Source: Prevotella sp.
Lineage (GTDB): Bacteria > Bacteroidota > Bacteroidia > Bacteroidales > Muribaculaceae
Reading direction: 5' to 3'
Assembly: GCA_023662865.1 (NCBI GenBank)
Contig: JAMPIK010000015.1
Coordinates: 1-46,132 of the forward strand
Length of the DNA: 46,132 bases
The translations under genes and the position numbers were made by a program. Numbering within the stretch: the stretch's first letter is position 1; the number at the start of each line of letters is the position of its first letter. Shown here in pieces: positions 34,168 through 43,991 of this stretch. The notes under the pieces were generated by a model. That model saw nothing but the letters and a program-made list of their open reading frames with translations. It did not search any database and was not told where the DNA came from.

Positions 34168-37100
34168 ATGAACAGACTACAAAGTTTTCTGGTAGCCATT
34201 TTTTGTTTGGGAGCAGTATTCCCTCTGCAATTGCATGCAGATGAGGAAGAATACACAATGCCCAAGAAGGATGGGAGACAAGGAGACAAGACTGTGACCG
34301 GCTCATTGACTTTTTATGATATGGGCGGTCCTTCCGGTAATCCACCCAATTATTATGCCGGTTATACTCGGTTTGTACCTTCCGTAGAAGGTAATCAAAT
34401 TCGTATATCTTTTGACATGCTGGATATTCTTGCCATGGATCAGGCAGTCTACATCTATGACGGAGATATTGAATTTGAAAAATACGCCAACCCGCTTCCG
34501 GAAGGTTATATCGCCAAGTTGACCGGTACGGAAGTCGGACAAGTAATAGAAAGTACCACCGGCTCTCTTTCCGTACTTTATTGGGGAAAATGCAACAATC
34601 AGGGGCAAGGTTGGAAAGCCACTGTGGAGGAATTCCTGCCCGTCGACATGATATGGAAGTCAGCCACAGCCTCCACCGGCGCGGAAAATATATATCGCGG
34701 CCAAAAGGGTGCTCCGATATTATGTGTAAATCTTCAGACAGAAGGCAGCCGTGAAGCATTCAGTTGCACTGAACTGAAGTTCACCCTCAACGGCACTACG
34801 GATTTATCCAAGCTCTCAAACGTGAGAGTGCTTTATTCCAAAGGGCAGAATAAAGCGCGAGGTGAAATGTTCGGAGAAGCAGTCGAAGCATCTTCCGGTA
34901 CACTTACATTCACCGACAGCCAACAGTTGCGCAGCGGAAACAATTATTTTTGGCTTGTGGCCGACATTGACCCCGATGCAACCGGTGCAGTCGATGCGAC
35001 ATTCAACAGCACCATAGTAGCTGAGACGCAGCGAGTGGCAGAAGTTATTTCCCCCGAAGGAAATGCGATAATTGACAATTCCGCACGTCTCGGCACATCG
35101 CCCCTTACATATACCATTGGTGAAACACCGCTTGCCTTCTACGATGACGGAGGCGAGGAAGGAACCATATCTCTTGACTTTGAAGGTTATGCCACTTTCA
35201 AGCCGTCAACGGCGGGAAAAGTGATAAAAGCGACTTTCAATTCTTTGGCTCTTTTCAACACCTCAACGGTAGAGAAGAACGATATTCTCAAAATATATTC
35301 CGGCTCGGAAATGAGCAATGACGCCTTGCTCGCCACATTGCTCAAAGACCCCACACCGGTAGCAATCACTTCATTAGCTGAGGACGGCTCATTGACCATA
35401 TACCTGAAATCTCTCACCGGCACCAATCCGCAGGCCGGTTTCACAGCTACCATAGCCGAGGTTGAGCCTTCTGACATGAAAATTGAAGCTGTTGAGGTGA
35501 CACACCCCACAGCTGAATCCGTTGCTGCCGGAAAAACCAAGGCGGAGATGCTGCTTATGCGTGTCAATACTTCCGGCACACTCACCCCTTATAAGGTGAG
35601 CAGTATGAAATTCAACAATACCTCAACAGCACAAGTAGAAAAAGCTACGCTCTATTGGCTTGGCAAAGACAACGCCGCTTCCGGCACTCTCGTTGGCGAA
35701 ACGGCCAATCCGGGTGAGTCCTTCACAATTGCCCTGACAGAGCCGCAGACACTTCAAGAGCGCGACAACTACTTCCTGCTCTCCTATACCCCGGCGGCTT
35801 CCGCACTCAACGGCGAGACACTCGATGCCTCACTCATTGCCGTCAATTCTGATTATACGGTAGAAAACGGTTCACCCGAAGGAAGCCGCATAATTGAAAA
35901 TATTGCATACTCTGATGATGCAATCGTAACCAAAGCCGTTTACGGCACTTGGAAATTCCGGAATAAGAAATCCATATATGCATCCTACGGATACGACAAG
36001 ACTTCCGGCAATCAAGTGACAACTTTTGTACCCGGTAATGGCGGAAAGATTGTCGAGCTTGAGTTTACAAAATTCAAACTGCGTTCAAGCAGCTATGCCG
36101 GCACACCGACATTCAAGGTGTTTGACGGCAAGGACATCAATTCTCCCGTAATCTGGGAGGCTACTTCCGCTGATTTTGAGATCGGGCCGCAGCGTACATT
36201 GCGTCCGACAAATGCCGACGGCGCTTTGACCGTATTGTTCAATTCGCCGCTTGACGGCACTTCCGGTTACGGTTTTGAAGCCGAGGTGCGTGAATATGAG
36301 TCTGTACCAATGACCTTTGTCAGCGCGAAAGCCATTCAGCAGAACAACGGCGGCAATGCGCGTCCGGCGGCAACTGACTTCCCGATTCTTTCCATTGAAG
36401 CCACCACCGTCGGCGACAAGAATCCGCTTGCACTCAACAGTGTAACTATTGATTTGAAAGACGGCTACCCGGCAGTTGCCAAAGCCAAGTTGTATGCTAC
36501 CGGCATTGCAAGTGAATTTGTCAATCCGTTGAAACTCGCGGAAGCCGATGTTGAAGGCAAAACCGTAACACTCACCCCGGCTACCACATACTCAATGCCG
36601 GAGAAGACATCTTTTTACTGGATTGCCTACGACATTAAGGAGCCGGTGGCAAGCGACGTCAAGATTGACGCAGCGGTTACCGAGCTGAAAATCCGAGACA
36701 AAGCGGTTGAAGTAGCCGATGCCGATCCCGAGGGCAACGCCTCTACAAAGAACATCATTTACTTTGACGGCAGCGGCCGACAGGTTGTAGTTGACGGCTC
36801 GCTCTTGTTCTATGACGATGGAGGTCCGGATAATAAATACTCTAAGGAGACTTCCGGCACCATGACTTTCGTGCCAGCTCATGAGGGAGAGGTGATACGC
36901 ATGACCATTCAAGAGTTCTATACTCGCTACAACGACTACTTCTATGTGTATGAAGGTGCAACAATCACCGAAGACAGCAAACCGATTCAGACTCTTTCAA
37001 GTTCTCAGACACCCGACAAGGTAGCTCCCATAATTTCACATTCCGCTGACGGCGCTTTGACTGTTAAGTTCGAACCCAAATACAACTATAATGATGGGTG

Positions 37101-40100
37101 GGAAATACTTGTAGAATCATTTGTGCCGCAGCCCATGGCAGTGAAGAGCGTTGAGGTTACACCCGTCAACGACACAAAGATGCTCCGAGGTTCCGGCGAC
37201 AATCAGATATTCAAGATAGCCGTAAGAGTAGCCGGCGAAAAAGATGCGGCCACTATAAGCAAATTCAATTTCTCCGCTCTTGAAAGCGAAGCAGCCGCAA
37301 TCACTGCAGCAAAGGTTTATTGCACCGGTACAACCGAGGTCTTCGATACTTCCAATCTGTTTGGTACAGCAACCGAAACTCCTTACTCAATAGAGGGAAG
37401 TGAGAGTTTCTCCGAAGCCGGTACTTACTATTTCTGGTATACTTACGACATTGCGACCGATGCGGCCAACGATTCCAAAGTGCAGGCTCAATTGGTAGAC
37501 CTCGTCTCCAACGGAAACAGATTCACCGCACCCGATGAGAAGAAAGTGCTTGTTACCGTTCAAGACGGTATGCACGGCACATACTCTGTGGGTACCAGCG
37601 GCGAGCAGGATTTCCGCACTATCAAGGAGGCTGTGGAAGCTATGGCAGAGGGTATTGACGGCCCGGTAGTATTCGAGCTTGAAGACGGCAATTACAATGA
37701 GTTGGTAAGCGTGCCGGAAGTAATCGGCTCTTCCGAACAGAACACAGTCACATTCCGCTCCAAGAGCGGCAACCGCGACAATGTCACAATCAGCTTCAAC
37801 AAATACACCAATCCCGGCAGCTCAAATTATGACAAGCGTTACGGTGTGTTTACCTTCGATGGTATTGACTGGTGTACGTTGGAGAATGTGACCGTCACCA
37901 CGACAGACAACACCTTCCCCTCTCTGGTGTTCCTCCGCAACAAGAGCGAGCATATCACATTGGATAACTGCGTGTTCCGCATGGCGAAAAGCACTGACAC
38001 TGCCAACGGCGCATATCTCGTGTACATGTATGTGAAGAGCGATGAGGCCAATCGCAACAACAACTATTCCACAGTGCAGAACTGTTTGTTTGACGGTGCA
38101 TACATAGGCATGGGGCTCACCGGCCAGTCTACCATGGCTTTGCCCAAACAACACGGCGGCCGTGTACTCAACAATGTGTTCCGCAATCAGGGCAGCAAGG
38201 CCATATATGTAGCCAACGAGGAAGACGCTGAAATAGCCGGCAACGACATTCTCATTGAAGGCGAAACAGCTTCATCTCCTTATGCAATGGATTTGAACGA
38301 ATTCGGAGGCAATACTTCCGTGCATGGTAATGTGATGCGCTTCAAGGCTTGCAACGGCAAGTACACTCCGAGTCCCGTGGCAATCTATATGCGAATCTAC
38401 AACATTGACAAGGTGAAAGACGGCACACGCCGTGTCTACAACAATGAAATCAATATGACCGAGACACCCGGGTCAAGCGCAACGGCAATCCGTATCAACA
38501 ATGCCATTCCGAATGTAGAAATTGTCAACAACACAATCCGCTTGGCAGCCGAGAATACGGAGGGTAACCGTGTCACCGGCATTTACTTTGCCGACAAAGC
38601 CACGGGCTCTCGCATCATGAACAATATTCTGCAACTTGACACTCCGGGTTGGGCTGTATATGCCGGCAATCATTCATATCTTGACGGCGTGACATTGTCT
38701 CACAATGTCGGTTACGCACCCGGCGAGAAGTTCGGCTATCTCGGCGAGAACAAGAACAACACTCCGGAGCTTCCCGAAGGTATGGTGAAAGGCGACCAGA
38801 CTTTTGATAACTTCTGTACTTATGCACCGATGACCACCTCCTTCTTTGAACAGACCGAATTCCTCTCGCAAGAAGTGCTGGAACCGGCCAATGCCGGCAA
38901 TTTGGTGAGCGCAACTCCCGTGGAATATATAACCACCGACCTTTATGGCGCACCGCGTGCCGAAGTACCCACTGTCGGCGCATATGAGTATGCCGAGTCA
39001 ACCGTTGCTCCGGCTATGGCCGAGGGCTTCCCGGTTGTCAAAAATGTGACACATGACTCTGCCGAATTAAGTGTGAGCAGTACCTTGACCGGCACAATGT
39101 ATTATGCCGTGTATGAGGCTGCAGTTGCGGCTCCTTCGGCGGAAGATGTGAAGAATGAGGACTTGGTTCTCAATATGCGCAAGGGTGTTGCCGCGTCGGT
39201 TGAATTGAAAGGCCTTACTCCGAAGACAGATTACAAGGTGTATGCCGTTCTCACCTCGCTTCGCGGTATGGATTCCGAAGTAATTGCTTCTGATGTGTTC
39301 ACCACTACCTACGAACCCACTCGCGTGGCTACATTTGAGGAAGTAACGGAAGATGATGCGCGCCTGCTTGACGGCACAATGTCATTCACCGGCTTCTCGG
39401 TAGAGGATATTGAAGACGGTGTAGCTCCGGCTCCCAATGCCAAGGCTGCCGTAATGGACGATGAGTATGCCGTAATCCAACTGCTCAATGCTCCCGACCT
39501 CGGTCTTGAAGGTTTCTTCGTGAAGAACGATGATGTGCTGACGCTGACCTCAAAGGACAATTCCTTGAAGGAAGTGAAGAGCAAGACAGTTGAAGCATCG
39601 ACCGGTTGGAGATATATTGACCTTTTGGATATGGGTGATTTCACCTACCTTGAACTGGAAAGTGAAGGCAACGTATATATCGACAATGTCGGAGCCAAGC
39701 CTTTGCAGATAATTCTCTCGATAGACCGCGATGAAGAGACTGCCGTAAACTCCGGCGAGGAGTATGCGATTACAGTAGATGTAGACGGCGGCGCGGCGCC
39801 CTATACATACAATTGGAAGAACGCCGCAGCCGAGAGTGTGGCAACATCGGCTGTCTATACTTACACCCCGGAAGTGAACGGCACATACACCGTTGAGGTG
39901 ACTGACGCTCGCGGAGCCACGGCTTCCGCGTCAACGAAAGTGCGTGTAATCGGCGATATGAAGATTGCAACTTTCGATGACTTGTATTTGCCGACAGACT
40001 CTCACTGGAACGGTGATGCAGATGATGAAGACTATATGAGCGGCTCATTCTTCTCCGGCTCGTTTGAGTTCAACAACCTGTATATGTACGACTGGGACGC

Positions 40101-41145
40101 ATGGGCATTTTTCGGATACTCCAACCATACTTCCACTTCGTTCAGCTCATATGTCACCGACCAATGGAATTCGGCTGCGGGTCACGGCGCAGACGACAGT
40201 GCCAACTATGGCATAGTATTCGTGTCGCCTTTCATGGGCAAGACACGCATGAGTCTGCCAAACACCGTTGATGGTCAAACTATTCCCGGTATGTACATTA
40301 CCAACTCTGCATGGGTAGTAGACGCCATTGAAAACGGCGACGGCATGACCGCCGGCGCATTTGGTGAAGGTGATAATTTCATACTCAACCTGAAAGGTAT
40401 TGCAGCCGACGGCGGCGAAACAACACTCGATATTCCGTTGGCGGATTACCGCGATGCAAATGAAAAAGATCGTTGGTATCTCGATACATGGCAATGGGTA
40501 GACCTTTCGCCGCTCGGCAATGTGGTAGCTCTGGAATGGAATATGACTTCAACTCGCAACAACACCGGCGGCATGACCACTCCGGCCTACGTCTGCATCG
40601 ACAATGTCGGAGCCTCACGCCCGGTAAAAGGGGGTGAAGCCGTAATCCTCAAGGTGAATGAAGAAGAGCCGACCGACAGCTTTGAACTCGCACCGTTCTT
40701 CTCGTTTGATACCGAAGAGGGTACTGTGACTTACGCCATTGAGACCGAAGATGATAGACTTAGCCTTATCGGAAGTACGGTAAGCTGTAGCGCAAAGGCT
40801 GATGAGCAACTCTCGCTGATAGCTCATGCAAGCCAGCGTGGCCGCCATGAATGGGTAAGCATTCCGGTGAGCATGACCGACAAGCCTCTCGGCTTAACAA
40901 CTGCCGAACTTGAAGGGGTGGCGGTTTATCCGAACCCGGCCGACAGCTATGTCAAGGTAAATGCCAATGCATACGAATACGATGTAACAATCTGTGCTAT
41001 GGACGGTCGTATCGTATTGACAGCCAAGAATCTGACCGGAGCTCAAACCCTTGATGTTTCCGATCTTTCAGCCGGCAATTATATCGTAAAACTGCAAGAT
41101 GCCGGCGGCAAGAGAGCCGTGCGCAAATTGATAGTTAAACACTGA
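34168..41145 (+). CDS. Giant T9SS-secreted protein under B12 riboswitch, CUB-like/beta-helix/DUF4465-like, 2325 aa
   Basis: Predicted cell-surface or secreted protein, likely linked to corrinoid capture (inferred). Order of modules: Sec signal 1-24. Then come four CUB-like domains (about 43-158, 324-433, 590-711 and 877-985), each carrying a FYDxGG or similar start and a (V/L)YxG strand. Each is followed by a beta-sandwich resembling the sialidase-associated N-terminal domain with NYFWLVADID-type motifs (about 160-310, 434-588, 712-870 and 986-1130). A right-handed beta-helix (about 1134-1610) begins GTYSVGTSGEQDFRTIKEAV. An FN3 domain (about 1615-1715), a degenerate DUF4465-like unit (about 1718-1845), a PKD/Ig-like domain (about 1849-1930) and a full DUF4465-like domain (about 1931-2151, FDDLYLPTDSHWNG...CIDNVGAS) follow. 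A classic T9SS type A sorting domain ends it (2245-2325, VYPNPADSYVKV...NYIVKLQD). There is no lipobox. It is the only gene controlled by the riboswitch. Confidence 0.88.
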   Translation: MNRLQSFLVAIFCLGAVFPLQLHADEEEYTMPKKDGRQGDKTVTGSLTFYDMGGPSGNPPNYYAGYTRFVPSVEGNQIRISFDMLDILAMDQAVYIYDGDIEFEKYANPLPEGYIAKLTGTEVGQVIESTTGSLSVLYWGKCNNQGQGWKATVEEFLPVDMIWKSATASTGAENIYRGQKGAPILCVNLQTEGSREAFSCTELKFTLNGTTDLSKLSNVRVLYSKGQNKARGEMFGEAVEASSGTLTFTDSQQLRSGNNYFWLVADIDPDATGAVDATFNSTIVAETQRVAEVISPEGNAIIDNSARLGTSPLTYTIGETPLAFYDDGGEEGTISLDFEGYATFKPSTAGKVIKATFNSLALFNTSTVEKNDILKIYSGSEMSNDALLATLLKDPTPVAITSLAEDGSLTIYLKSLTGTNPQAGFTATIAEVEPSDMKIEAVEVTHPTAESVAAGKTKAEMLLMRVNTSGTLTPYKVSSMKFNNTSTAQVEKATLYWLGKDNAASGTLVGETANPGESFTIALTEPQTLQERDNYFLLSYTPAASALNGETLDASLIAVNSDYTVENGSPEGSRIIENIAYSDDAIVTKAVYGTWKFRNKKSIYASYGYDKTSGNQVTTFVPGNGGKIVELEFTKFKLRSSSYAGTPTFKVFDGKDINSPVIWEATSADFEIGPQRTLRPTNADGALTVLFNSPLDGTSGYGFEAEVREYESVPMTFVSAKAIQQNNGGNARPAATDFPILSIEATTVGDKNPLALNSVTIDLKDGYPAVAKAKLYATGIASEFVNPLKLAEADVEGKTVTLTPATTYSMPEKTSFYWIAYDIKEPVASDVKIDAAVTELKIRDKAVEVADADPEGNASTKNIIYFDGSGRQVVVDGSLLFYDDGGPDNKYSKETSGTMTFVPAHEGEVIRMTIQEFYTRYNDYFYVYEGATITEDSKPIQTLSSSQTPDKVAPIISHSADGALTVKFEPKYNYNDGWEILVESFVPQPMAVKSVEVTPVNDTKMLRGSGDNQIFKIAVRVAGEKDAATISKFNFSALESEAAAITAAKVYCTGTTEVFDTSNLFGTATETPYSIEGSESFSEAGTYYFWYTYDIATDAANDSKVQAQLVDLVSNGNRFTAPDEKKVLVTVQDGMHGTYSVGTSGEQDFRTIKEAVEAMAEGIDGPVVFELEDGNYNELVSVPEVIGSSEQNTVTFRSKSGNRDNVTISFNKYTNPGSSNYDKRYGVFTFDGIDWCTLENVTVTTTDNTFPSLVFLRNKSEHITLDNCVFRMAKSTDTANGAYLVYMYVKSDEANRNNNYSTVQNCLFDGAYIGMGLTGQSTMALPKQHGGRVLNNVFRNQGSKAIYVANEEDAEIAGNDILIEGETASSPYAMDLNEFGGNTSVHGNVMRFKACNGKYTPSPVAIYMRIYNIDKVKDGTRRVYNNEINMTETPGSSATAIRINNAIPNVEIVNNTIRLAAENTEGNRVTGIYFADKATGSRIMNNILQLDTPGWAVYAGNHSYLDGVTLSHNVGYAPGEKFGYLGENKNNTPELPEGMVKGDQTFDNFCTYAPMTTSFFEQTEFLSQEVLEPANAGNLVSATPVEYITTDLYGAPRAEVPTVGAYEYAESTVAPAMAEGFPVVKNVTHDSAELSVSSTLTGTMYYAVYEAAVAAPSAEDVKNEDLVLNMRKGVAASVELKGLTPKTDYKVYAVLTSLRGMDSEVIASDVFTTTYEPTRVATFEEVTEDDARLLDGTMSFTGFSVEDIEDGVAPAPNAKAAVMDDEYAVIQLLNAPDLGLEGFFVKNDDVLTLTSKDNSLKEVKSKTVEASTGWRYIDLLDMGDFTYLELESEGNVYIDNVGAKPLQIILSIDRDEETAVNSGEEYAITVDVDGGAAPYTYNWKNAAAESVATSAVYTYTPEVNGTYTVEVTDARGATASASTKVRVIGDMKIATFDDLYLPTDSHWNGDADDEDYMSGSFFSGSFEFNNLYMYDWDAWAFFGYSNHTSTSFSSYVTDQWNSAAGHGADDSANYGIVFVSPFMGKTRMSLPNTVDGQTIPGMYITNSAWVVDAIENGDGMTAGAFGEGDNFILNLKGIAADGGETTLDIPLADYRDANEKDRWYLDTWQWVDLSPLGNVVALEWNMTSTRNNTGGMTTPAYVCIDNVGASRPVKGGEAVILKVNEEEPTDSFELAPFFSFDTEEGTVTYAIETEDDRLSLIGSTVSCSAKADEQLSLIAHASQRGRHEWVSIPVSMTDKPLGLTTAELEGVAVYPNPADSYVKVNANAYEYDVTICAMDGRIVLTAKNLTGAQTLDVSDLSAGNYIVKLQDAGGKRAVRKLIVKH

Positions 41146-41160
41146 TAATTACTCTATCCG

Positions 41161-41190
41161 GCCGTGGTGGGTTTGACTGCCCGCCGCGGC
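41161..41190 (+). terminator. GC-rich hairpin after the giant gene
   Basis: GCCGTGGTGGG (41161-41171) pairs with CCCGCCGCGGC (41180-41190) over 11 positions including two wobbles, with an 8-nt loop. No T-tract follows, so it may be a 3'-end stabiliser. Confidence 0.55.
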
Positions 41191-41278
41191 ACAAGTTAAA
41201 AAATGAAAATTTATTATGTGTGTTGATGGCACTCTCTCCTAACAGTCGATTAGTAGTAGTGCTTGTAAAGGAGTCGAA

Positions 41279-41308
41279 AGCCGTGAGGCCTCGGCTCTTT
41301 TTCTTTTT
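41279..41308 (+). terminator. Probable terminator upstream of the dgt promoter
   Basis: AGCCG (41279-41283) pairs with CGGCT (41292-41296), with an internal GAGGCCTC, and is followed by CTTTTTCTTTTT. The T-tract overlaps the -33 box of the next promoter. Between this and the giant gene there is no coding sequence. Confidence 0.65.
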
Positions 41309-41337
41309 GGCTGTTATAAAAGAAAATGTTAATTTTG
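41306..41337 (+). promoter_or_regulatory. Promoter of the dGTPase operon, near-leaderless
   Basis: TTTG (41306-41309), a 20-bp spacer and TAATTTTG (41330-41337) match exactly. The ATG at 41346 is 9 bases after the -7 element, leaving a leader of only a few bases. Confidence 0.85.
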
Positions 41338-41345
41338 TGGTACTT

Positions 41346-42707
41346 ATGACAAACAAACTATCATATCTGAAGCAAATGACGTGGGAGAAGCTCATCACGG
41401 GCAAGCGGTTGGGACTTGAAGAATACCATGACCCGAAATCGCGTTCGCGCTCTGACTTTCAGCGCGATTACGACCGCATGATTTTTTCTTCGCCTTTTCG
41501 GCGACTCCAGAATAAGACACAGGTGTTCCCGTTGCCCGGACATATCTTCGTTCATAATCGCCTGACACACAGCTTGGAAGTAAGCTCGGTGGGCAGGAGT
41601 ATGGCCAACACCGTGGCCGATGTGCTCCGCAATAAATATCAGGGAGAGTCATGGGCCTCGCTGTTTCATCATGTCGGCGACATCACAGCCACCGCTTGCC
41701 TGTGTCACGATATGGGAAATCCGCCGTTCGGCCATTCCGGTGAAAAGGCTATATCCACCTTCTTTAGTGAGCGGGAAGGCCGTTGGCTGAAAGATATGCT
41801 AACCCCGAGTGAGTGGAACGACTTTACACATTTTGAAGGTAATGCCAACTCACTGCGTTTGCTCACTCATCAGTTTGCCGGGCGACGTCCGGGTGGATTT
41901 GCAATGACTTACTCTGCGTTGGCTTCGATTGTAAAATATCCATACGACTCCGGGCAGGCCTCCGGATCCGGCAAGTTCGGCTTTTTTACTTCCGAGTTGC
42001 CCACATACCGCAAGATAGCCGCCGAGTTGGGTATCCCGGCTCTTAATGCCGAGAGTACACGCTTTATGCGTCACCCTTTGGTGTATATTGTAGAAGCCGC
42101 CGACGATATCTGTTATCAGATAATGGATATTGAAGATGCCCATAAGTTGAAAATCCTTTCTCATGAAGACACTCTTTCTCTGTTAATGGCTTTTGTCAAA
42201 CCACAAGACTTACCTCGCATGCATGCCACGCTTAGCCGGGTAACCGACCCTAATGAGCAAGTGGCCTACCTGCGCTCTACGGCTATCGGCATACTCACCG
42301 AAAGCTGTGCCGATACGTTTCTTAGGAATGAGGAGAACATATTGCGAGGCCGACTCACCGGCTCGCTCATATCCAACCTTGCCGACAGCCGGATAGCCGG
42401 AGCTTACAGCGAGTGCTCGAAAGCAGCGTATGCTCATATATATGCGGCCCCGGAGGTGGTAGACGTGGAATTGGCCGGACATCGTATTATCAACTATCTG
42501 CTGCAAAGACTCATAGAGGCCGTAACGCGTCAGGAGGATTATGCCTCACGCCTGCTTCTGCTTAAAGTGCCATCGCAATACGATACCAATGCCCCCACAC
42601 TTTACGGACGTATACAAAGTGTCTTGGACCACATCAGCGCGATGACCGATGTATATGCCCTTGATTTATTCCGAAAACTGAACGGTTCAAGCCTCCCGGC
42701 TGTTTAA
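41346..42707 (+). CDS. dgt: Deoxyguanosinetriphosphate triphosphohydrolase-like protein, 453 aa
   Basis: HD-domain enzyme hydrolysing dGTP or other dNTPs to deoxynucleoside and triphosphate. The N-terminus has the family segment SDFQRDYDRMIFSSPFRRLQNKTQVFPL. The metal site follows: NRLTHSLEVSSVGR (His75), CLCHDMGNPPFGHSGE (His121/Asp122) and later YIVEAADDICYQIMDIEDAH (Asp). The frame is open to 41220, but that stretch runs through the terminator and promoter, so ATG 41346 is the start. The TPM-domain gene follows after 8 nt. Confidence 0.93.
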   Translation: MTNKLSYLKQMTWEKLITGKRLGLEEYHDPKSRSRSDFQRDYDRMIFSSPFRRLQNKTQVFPLPGHIFVHNRLTHSLEVSSVGRSMANTVADVLRNKYQGESWASLFHHVGDITATACLCHDMGNPPFGHSGEKAISTFFSEREGRWLKDMLTPSEWNDFTHFEGNANSLRLLTHQFAGRRPGGFAMTYSALASIVKYPYDSGQASGSGKFGFFTSELPTYRKIAAELGIPALNAESTRFMRHPLVYIVEAADDICYQIMDIEDAHKLKILSHEDTLSLLMAFVKPQDLPRMHATLSRVTDPNEQVAYLRSTAIGILTESCADTFLRNEENILRGRLTGSLISNLADSRIAGAYSECSKAAYAHIYAAPEVVDVELAGHRIINYLLQRLIEAVTRQEDYASRLLLLKVPSQYDTNAPTLYGRIQSVLDHISAMTDVYALDLFRKLNGSSLPAV

Positions 42708-42715
42708 CTATAAGT

Positions 42716-43987
42716 ATGAAAAAATATCTGTCACTAATATTAATTATAATGTCTTGTCTGTCGGTTTTGGCAGACAATGCTGCCAAGATTTATACGACCG
42801 CAGATGTGCCAAATGTGCATTTGCAAGATGAGAACCAATATATCAGCGACCCGGCTTCCTTTATGAGTTCGGGAGCTCGCGACCGCGCCAATGCGCGTCT
42901 AAAGGAGCTTTCAGACAGTACCTCGGCCGAGGTGGCGGTTGTGATATTGCCGAGTATCGGCGATGCCGACATTTTCGATTTCACACAGCGTTTGGCTACT
43001 AAATGGGGGATTGGTAAGGCCGACAAGGACAACGGTATGCTCATTCTCTTTGATATGAACACACACCAAGTGCGCGTTCATCCCGGTCAGGGTCTGGAAG
43101 GAATCTTTACCGATGTGGCCTGCAAACGCTTGATTACCGATGTGATTGTACCGCCGATGAAAACCGGCGATATAGATGATGCCGTCTATGATGTGACCGA
43201 CAAGATATACACGGTATTGACCGACCCGGAAGCGGCGGCTGAAATTCGCTCCGCTCAAACTCCCAAATCTTCGGCCTCGCCGGTAAACTTCTGGTACTTT
43301 ATGTTGATACCCCTAATCGGCACTCTTTGGTACTATTCATATACCTGCAAGAAGCTTTGGCGTCTGCGTGGGAAATCAGACTATGAGAAGGCTCTCGAGC
43401 TATACGAGGGGGAGTCTGTGGTAATGGACGTGGTGATGTGCGTCATAACTTTGGGTCTGGTACTGCCGGCCGTATTGATACGCCGGGCGTGTGCGCATCA
43501 TTACCGCAATAAGCCGCGCAAGTGCGATGTGTGTGGCACCAAAATGAATAAACTGCCCGAAGATGAAGACAATAAATATCTCACCGCCGCGCAAGACAAA
43601 GAGGAACAGCTCGGCTCAGTAGACTATGACGTGTGGCTGTGTCCGAAATGTCATGCCTCAGAGATATTCCCCTTCCCGATGTTGAACACTCAATACACCA
43701 TGTGTCCGAACTGCAATACAAAAGCCATGCATTTGCTATATCGCCGAGTGGAACGCCCGGCTACCACATCGCGTAAAGGAATCGGCGTTATGGTGTATGA
43801 ATGCAAACATTGCGCCTATCGTGTAAATCGTCCATACGATATACCGATAGCTACCTCGGCAGCTCCGATTATAATAGGAGGTATGGCAGCCGGCATGGGA
43901 AGTCGCGGAGGCTTTGGAGGCGGAAGCAACGGAGGCTCGTTCGGAGGCGGTTCGTTTGGCGGCGGCGGTTCTACCGGCTCATGGTAA
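42716..43987 (+). CDS. TPM-domain membrane protein with zinc-ribbon and Gly-rich tail, 423 aa
   Basis: YgcG-like membrane protein of unknown exact role. A signal segment (1-19) precedes a TPM domain (about 40-165, with SDSTSAEVAVVILPSIG, GMLILFDMNTHQVRVHPGQGLEG and VYDVTDKIYTVL). Hydrophobic segments lie at about 186-205 and 233-258. The cytoplasmic part then holds several Cys pairs (CDVC, CPKC, CPNC, CKHC), consistent with two zinc ribbons. A C-terminal tail of Gly, Ser and Phe repeats (GGFGGGSNGGSFGGGSFGG) follows. TPM proteins in other bacteria are linked to envelope maintenance and, in plants, photosystem repair. The zinc-ribbon insertion is typical of the Bacteroidota version I recall. 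It is co-transcribed with dgt and convergent with the next gene (4-bp gap). Confidence 0.85.
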   Translation: MKKYLSLILIIMSCLSVLADNAAKIYTTADVPNVHLQDENQYISDPASFMSSGARDRANARLKELSDSTSAEVAVVILPSIGDADIFDFTQRLATKWGIGKADKDNGMLILFDMNTHQVRVHPGQGLEGIFTDVACKRLITDVIVPPMKTGDIDDAVYDVTDKIYTVLTDPEAAAEIRSAQTPKSSASPVNFWYFMLIPLIGTLWYYSYTCKKLWRLRGKSDYEKALELYEGESVVMDVVMCVITLGLVLPAVLIRRACAHHYRNKPRKCDVCGTKMNKLPEDEDNKYLTAAQDKEEQLGSVDYDVWLCPKCHASEIFPFPMLNTQYTMCPNCNTKAMHLLYRRVERPATTSRKGIGVMVYECKHCAYRVNRPYDIPIATSAAPIIIGGMAAGMGSRGGFGGGSNGGSFGGGSFGGGGSTGSW

Positions 43988-43991
43988 CAGC

